From Nodosilinea sp. LEGE 07088 (GTDB lineage: Bacteria; Cyanobacteriota; Cyanobacteriia; Phormidesmidales; Phormidesmidaceae), in NCBI RefSeq assembly GCF_015207395.1, contig NZ_JADEWX010000014.1:1-64000 (forward strand): a stretch of DNA of 64,000 bases. Direction: 5' to 3'. The notes beneath the pieces are model-generated. The model did no database searches. It had not been told where the DNA came from and worked only from the letters and a program-made list of their open reading frames with translations. The first letter of the stretch is position 1. Every line of letters begins with the position of its first letter. Shown in pieces: positions 60,824-64,000 of the stretch. Made by a program: the position numbers and the translations under genes.

Positions 60824-62116
60824 ATGCCAAACCGCTCAATGTTTAGCAACTCTATGCCATCTGTCAGATGTTATCGAAACCGCCAGGTCTGGGGGGTTGC
60901 CCTGACCTTGTCATTGGTGGTGTCAGCCTGTGGTCGATCTGGCCCGCCCGCAGCGGGTGCCCCCCCGGCTGTACAGGTGCAGGTACAGAAACTGCAGCCC
61001 GGCACCTTTGAAGAAAGCTCTGATTTTGTCGGTTCTCTAGAGGCGGAGCAGCGCATTGAGCTCAGACCTGAGGTATCAGGCCGTGTCACTCAAGTTTTGG
61101 TAAGCTCAGGGAGTGCCGTCAATCTGGGACAGCCCATCGTACAGCTCAGCCCCGACCAAACCCAGGCTGAGGTTACAGCTGCCCAGGCGGCCGCCCAGGC
61201 CGCGAGCTTTGGTCGCCAAGCGGCTCAGTCTCAGGTGGAAGCAGCCAGAGCCCAATTGGCTCGTGCCCAGGCCGATGTAGAACTTGCTCTAGTGGAGTTT
61301 CGCCGCACCCAGCAATTGGTATCAGCGGGAGCCTTAAGCCGTCAGAATTTAGACAACGCCCAAAACCAGCTCACCGTGGCCCAGACCGCTCAGCGCCAGG
61401 CTGAAGACAATGTGCGCTCCGTCGAGGCGCAGCTTCAGCAGGCGCTCTCAGCTTTTGAGCAGGCTGAAGCTGAGGTGAACGTCAGCCAGGCCGATCTGGG
61501 CTTTAAGCAGGTGGTAGCGCCAACCTCAGGAATAGTGGGAGATATGTCCCTACGGGTGGGCGACTTCGTGGAATCTGGGGATACCCTGGCCACCATCACC
61601 CAAAACAGCGACCTGTTCCTGCGCATTCGGGTGCCTACAACCCAGGCAAACCAGCTGAGGTTGGGTATTCCGGTCGAGTTGCTCAATCCTGAAACGGGTG
61701 AACCGCTGGCCACGGGTAGCCTCAGTTTTATTTCCCCTGAGGTGGACGGAGAAGGGCAGTCGATTTTGGTGAAGGCTCGCTTCCCCAATGAGGCGGGTAA
61801 TTTGCGGGATGGACAGTTTGTCAAGGCACGGCTGATCTGGAATACGACGGCCACTCTATTGGTGCCTACTGTGGCCGTGATTCGGGTGGCAGGCCAAAGC
61901 TTTGTCTTTGTCGCTACTGACCAATCCCAGGAGAATGGTCAAACTCTGCGGGTGGCGTCCCAACGCCCGGTGCAACTGGGCGAGATTCAGGGCAACAACT
62001 ACCAGGTCATTGATGGTCTAGAGGCCGGTGATGAGGTGATTGTGACCAATATTCTCCAGCTTCAGGATGGTCGGCCCGTCACCTCTGAGGCTCAGACCTC
62101 AGCTGTACTGCACTAG
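60824..62116 (+). CDS. RND efflux periplasmic adaptor lipoprotein
   Basis: 430 residues from ATG 60824, preceded by GGAGG at 60810-60814. A lipobox (VVSAC, Cys36) marks a lipoprotein signal. Then come the barrel-sandwich hybrid (SGRVTQVLVSSGSAVNLGQPIVQLS), a long alpha-hairpin with Gln/Ala-rich coiled coil (about 118-230), the return strand (DLGFKQVVAPTSGIVGDMSLRVGDFVESGDTLATI) and the beta-barrel and membrane-proximal domains. It couples the RND pump to an outer membrane channel. The pump gene follows after 137 bases. Confidence 0.92.
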   Translation: MPNRSMFSNSMPSVRCYRNRQVWGVALTLSLVVSACGRSGPPAAGAPPAVQVQVQKLQPGTFEESSDFVGSLEAEQRIELRPEVSGRVTQVLVSSGSAVNLGQPIVQLSPDQTQAEVTAAQAAAQAASFGRQAAQSQVEAARAQLARAQADVELALVEFRRTQQLVSAGALSRQNLDNAQNQLTVAQTAQRQAEDNVRSVEAQLQQALSAFEQAEAEVNVSQADLGFKQVVAPTSGIVGDMSLRVGDFVESGDTLATITQNSDLFLRIRVPTTQANQLRLGIPVELLNPETGEPLATGSLSFISPEVDGEGQSILVKARFPNEAGNLRDGQFVKARLIWNTTATLLVPTVAVIRVAGQSFVFVATDQSQENGQTLRVASQRPVQLGEIQGNNYQVIDGLEAGDEVIVTNILQLQDGRPVTSEAQTSAVLH

Positions 62117-62253
62117 GTAGCTCTAGGTGGTGATAGCCCGATGGGCCACCTCTGTTTGCTCAGTGGAGTTCCTGTCTAATTGAGATTGGCTGTTTTTACG
62201 CCGAAGTAACGCGCGATCGCGCGTCTTATGTTCCCAGTCCTGGTATACCGCCT

Positions 62254-64000
62254 ATGGCGCTGTTCTCCATTGCCGATAACTTTATTCGTCGCCCGGTATT
62301 GACGACCGTGTGCACGCTGCTGATTGTGCTGGCGGGGGCCGTTGCCATTCCGCTGCTGCCCATTGAGCAACTCCCAGAAATTGCCCCGCTGCAAATTCAG
62401 GTGACGGCCAACTACACCGGGGCCGATGCCGAAACCGTGGAGAGTAGCGTGACCACGGTGCTGGAGCGAGAGGTCAACGGGGTGGAGGGCATGGAGTTCA
62501 TTACCTCCAGCAGCACCAATACCGGCCAGAGCAGCATTAATGTGGTGTTTCAGCCCGGTCGCGACAAAGACATTGCCCAGGTAGATGTCCAAAACCGGGT
62601 GGCTCGGGCCGAACCTCAACTCCCGCCGGAGGTGACCCAGCTCGGCGTCACCGTTAACGCCCAGTCGCCGAGCATCTTGCTGGTGTATCGGTTTTTTACC
62701 GATGACAATCGCTACGATGCTCTGTTTTTGAGTAACTACGCCGATCTGTTCATTCTCGATGAAATGAAACAGCTCAACGGCGTCGGCAATGCCGAGGTTT
62801 TTGGGGCCGGGCGTTACGCTATGCGCCTCTGGCTTGACCCTGCTGCCCTGGCTAAGCAGGAGCTCACCCCAGGGGATGTTGTCGCGGCCCTGCGAGAGCA
62901 AAATGTGCAGGTGGGCGGCGGTGCAGTAGGCGCACCGCCTACAGATAGTACCCAGGCGTTTCAGTACACGGTGCGGTTACCGGGTCGCCTGCAAGAGGTC
63001 AGCGAGTTTGAGAATCTAGTTATCAAAGTGGGGGCGGAGGGCGACCTGGTACGCCTCAGCGAGATCGGGCGGGCAGAACTGGGAGCCCAGGACTATAGCT
63101 TTGATGCCCAGACCCAGGGCAAATTGGCGGCGGGTCTGCTGGTCTATCAACTACCGGGCAGCAATGCCCTGGAGGTGGCCCAGGCGGTGCGCGATCGCAT
63201 GGCCGAGCTAGAGCAGAACTTTCCCCCAGGCTATCGGGCCGAGCTGGTGTTTGATACCACCGATTTTGTCCAGGTTTCGCTCAGGGAGGTGCTGAGCACG
63301 CTGGTGCTGGCAATCGTCCTGGTGCTGGCAATTTTGTTCCTGTTTTTGCAGGACTGGCGATCGACGGTGGTACCGGCGATTGCCATTCCGGTGTCGCTGA
63401 TTGGAGCGATGGCCTTCTTGTTGGCATTCGGCTTTTCGATCAATACCCTGACGCTGTTTGGCTGCATTTTGGCCTCGGGCCTGGTGGTAGACGATGCCAT
63501 CGTCATTGTGGAAGCGATCGCAGCCAAAATAGACCAGGGCATGCGCCCTAAACTGGCCGCCCTCGATGCCATGCAAGAGCTATCTGGGGCGGTGATATCG
63601 ACGTCGCTAGTGCTGATGGCGGTGTTCATTCCCGTGGCGTTTTTTCCGGGCAGCACCGGCAAAATTTACCAGCAGTTTGCCCTCACGATCGCCTTCACGG
63701 TGCTGGTGTCTACCTTCAACGCGCTGACGTTTTCGCCCGCCATGTCGGCCCTGCTGCTGCGCCCGGTGACCCCCGGCACCCGAGGTGGCCCCCTGGCAGG
63801 CTTCTTCAACCGCTTTAATGCCCTCCTGGCGTGGGTGATCGAGCGCTACCGACGGGCGGTGCGCATCTTGATTCGCCTGCGCTATGGGGTGCTGGCCCTA
63901 TTTGCGGTGGGGCTGCTGTTGCTGGTCGGTATGTTTCGAGTCGTGCCTACGGGCTTTGTGCCCGAAGAAGACCAGGGCTATTTTTTGGGTATTGTGCAGG
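62254..64000 (+). CDS. RND (HAE1/AcrB-type) efflux pump, N-terminal part
   Basis: Partial gene running off the window; 582 codons visible from ATG 62254 (MALFSIADNFIRRPVLTTVC). TM1 (about 12-34) is followed by the porter domain (VTANYTGADAETVESSVTTVLEREVNGVEGMEF and GRDKDIAQVDVQNRVARAEPQLP). TM2-TM4 contain the proton-relay pair in GLVVDDAIVIVEAI (Asp413-Asp414), then STSLVLMAVFIPVAFFPGSTGKIYQQFALTIAFTVLVSTFNALTFSPAMSALLL. The layout matches drug/solvent efflux pumps; the substrate is unknown. It forms an operon with the adaptor upstream. Confidence 0.93.
   Translation, partial: MALFSIADNFIRRPVLTTVCTLLIVLAGAVAIPLLPIEQLPEIAPLQIQVTANYTGADAETVESSVTTVLEREVNGVEGMEFITSSSTNTGQSSINVVFQPGRDKDIAQVDVQNRVARAEPQLPPEVTQLGVTVNAQSPSILLVYRFFTDDNRYDALFLSNYADLFILDEMKQLNGVGNAEVFGAGRYAMRLWLDPAALAKQELTPGDVVAALREQNVQVGGGAVGAPPTDSTQAFQYTVRLPGRLQEVSEFENLVIKVGAEGDLVRLSEIGRAELGAQDYSFDAQTQGKLAAGLLVYQLPGSNALEVAQAVRDRMAELEQNFPPGYRAELVFDTTDFVQVSLREVLSTLVLAIVLVLAILFLFLQDWRSTVVPAIAIPVSLIGAMAFLLAFGFSINTLTLFGCILASGLVVDDAIVIVEAIAAKIDQGMRPKLAALDAMQELSGAVISTSLVLMAVFIPVAFFPGSTGKIYQQFALTIAFTVLVSTFNALTFSPAMSALLLRPVTPGTRGGPLAGFFNRFNALLAWVIERYRRAVRILIRLRYGVLALFAVGLLLLVGMFRVVPTGFVPEEDQGYFLGIVQ

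Noticed and set aside
1-64000. A large integrated island or prophage
   Set aside because: No integrase, att duplication, tail or capsid genes; only isolated IS and toxin-antitoxin remnants at about 0.8-1.1 and 8.9-11 kb.

Overview
The window is chromosomal DNA of a cyanobacterium, roughly 55-60% G+C by eye. The octamer GCGATCGC (HIP1) recurs throughout, for example at 3153 and 3403. Lineage-typical genes are present: the divisome protein Ftn2/ZipN, Psb32 (photosystem II repair), NarM, the omega-3 desaturase DesB, paired DUF3038/DUF4335 proteins, an Npun_R1517-type small regulator and a pdhB-secD-secF neighbourhood. The gene set resembles a filamentous, Leptolyngbya-like form, but genus cannot be fixed from the sequence. 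I found no rRNA, tRNA, CRISPR array or prophage.

Layout. 1-4.2 kb: the C-terminus of Mfd, a collapsed IS1-type transposase, a large secreted protein of unknown function and two small proteins. 4.2-8.8 kb: YvcK, facing an MCE-type lipid transport pair (ATPase plus substrate-binding subunit), then NarM. 8.9-11 kb: accessory patch with a HepT/MntA toxin-antitoxin pair, a long inverted repeat, an IS66 transposase stub and a degenerate array with a 21-bp period. 11-18.5 kb: a co-directional minus-strand series ftn2 - DUF3038 - DUF4335 - OmpA-like - fmt - queuosine precursor transporter. 19.3-28 kb: plus-strand pdhA, pdhB, secD, secF, a small membrane protein, sat and a caspase-like protein lacking both catalytic residues. 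28-31.3 kb: a membrane protein, a ZIP-like transporter with an inserted cyclic-nucleotide-binding domain, psb32 and the small regulator. 31.3-32.6 kb: a 1.3-kb gene-free stretch holding an elaborate hairpin, upstream of desB. 33.8-36.4 kb: two family-2 glycosyltransferases and a WcaF-like acetyltransferase, an exopolysaccharide module. 36.4-45 kb: a trehalose cluster on the minus strand (treZ, treY, treH, then a DUF5752 gene overlapping a TreT-like synthase). 45-50 kb: DJ-1/PfpI protein, msrA, an M20 allantoate/N-carbamoyl amidohydrolase with a perfect upstream operator-like palindrome, and pheS. 50-58.7 kb: surE, a metallo-beta-lactamase-fold protein, ribF, a MoxR ATPase, a small protein overlapping mltA, a CPA1 antiporter and cobI. 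58.8-64 kb: a protein with TonB-like layout, a YiaA-family protein and an RND efflux pair whose pump runs off the end.

How the genes fit together. The trehalose cluster encodes two synthetic routes (from maltodextrins via TreY/TreZ, and from NDP-glucose plus glucose via TreT) and a hydrolase. Together with the neighbouring polysaccharide genes this points to osmotic or desiccation stress. The ftn2 series mixes division, envelope and translation genes and puts two uncharacterised conserved cyanobacterial proteins beside the divisome organiser.

The most interesting items are the pseudo-orthocaspase, the ZIP-CNB fusion, the DUF5752-TreT unit, the internally duplicated DUF4335 protein beside DUF3038/ftn2, the papain-like secreted protein with Ser in the expected Cys position, the 26-bp palindrome before the amidohydrolase, and several small palindromic or MITE-like elements. 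All assignments come from reading motifs by eye; no database search was run.
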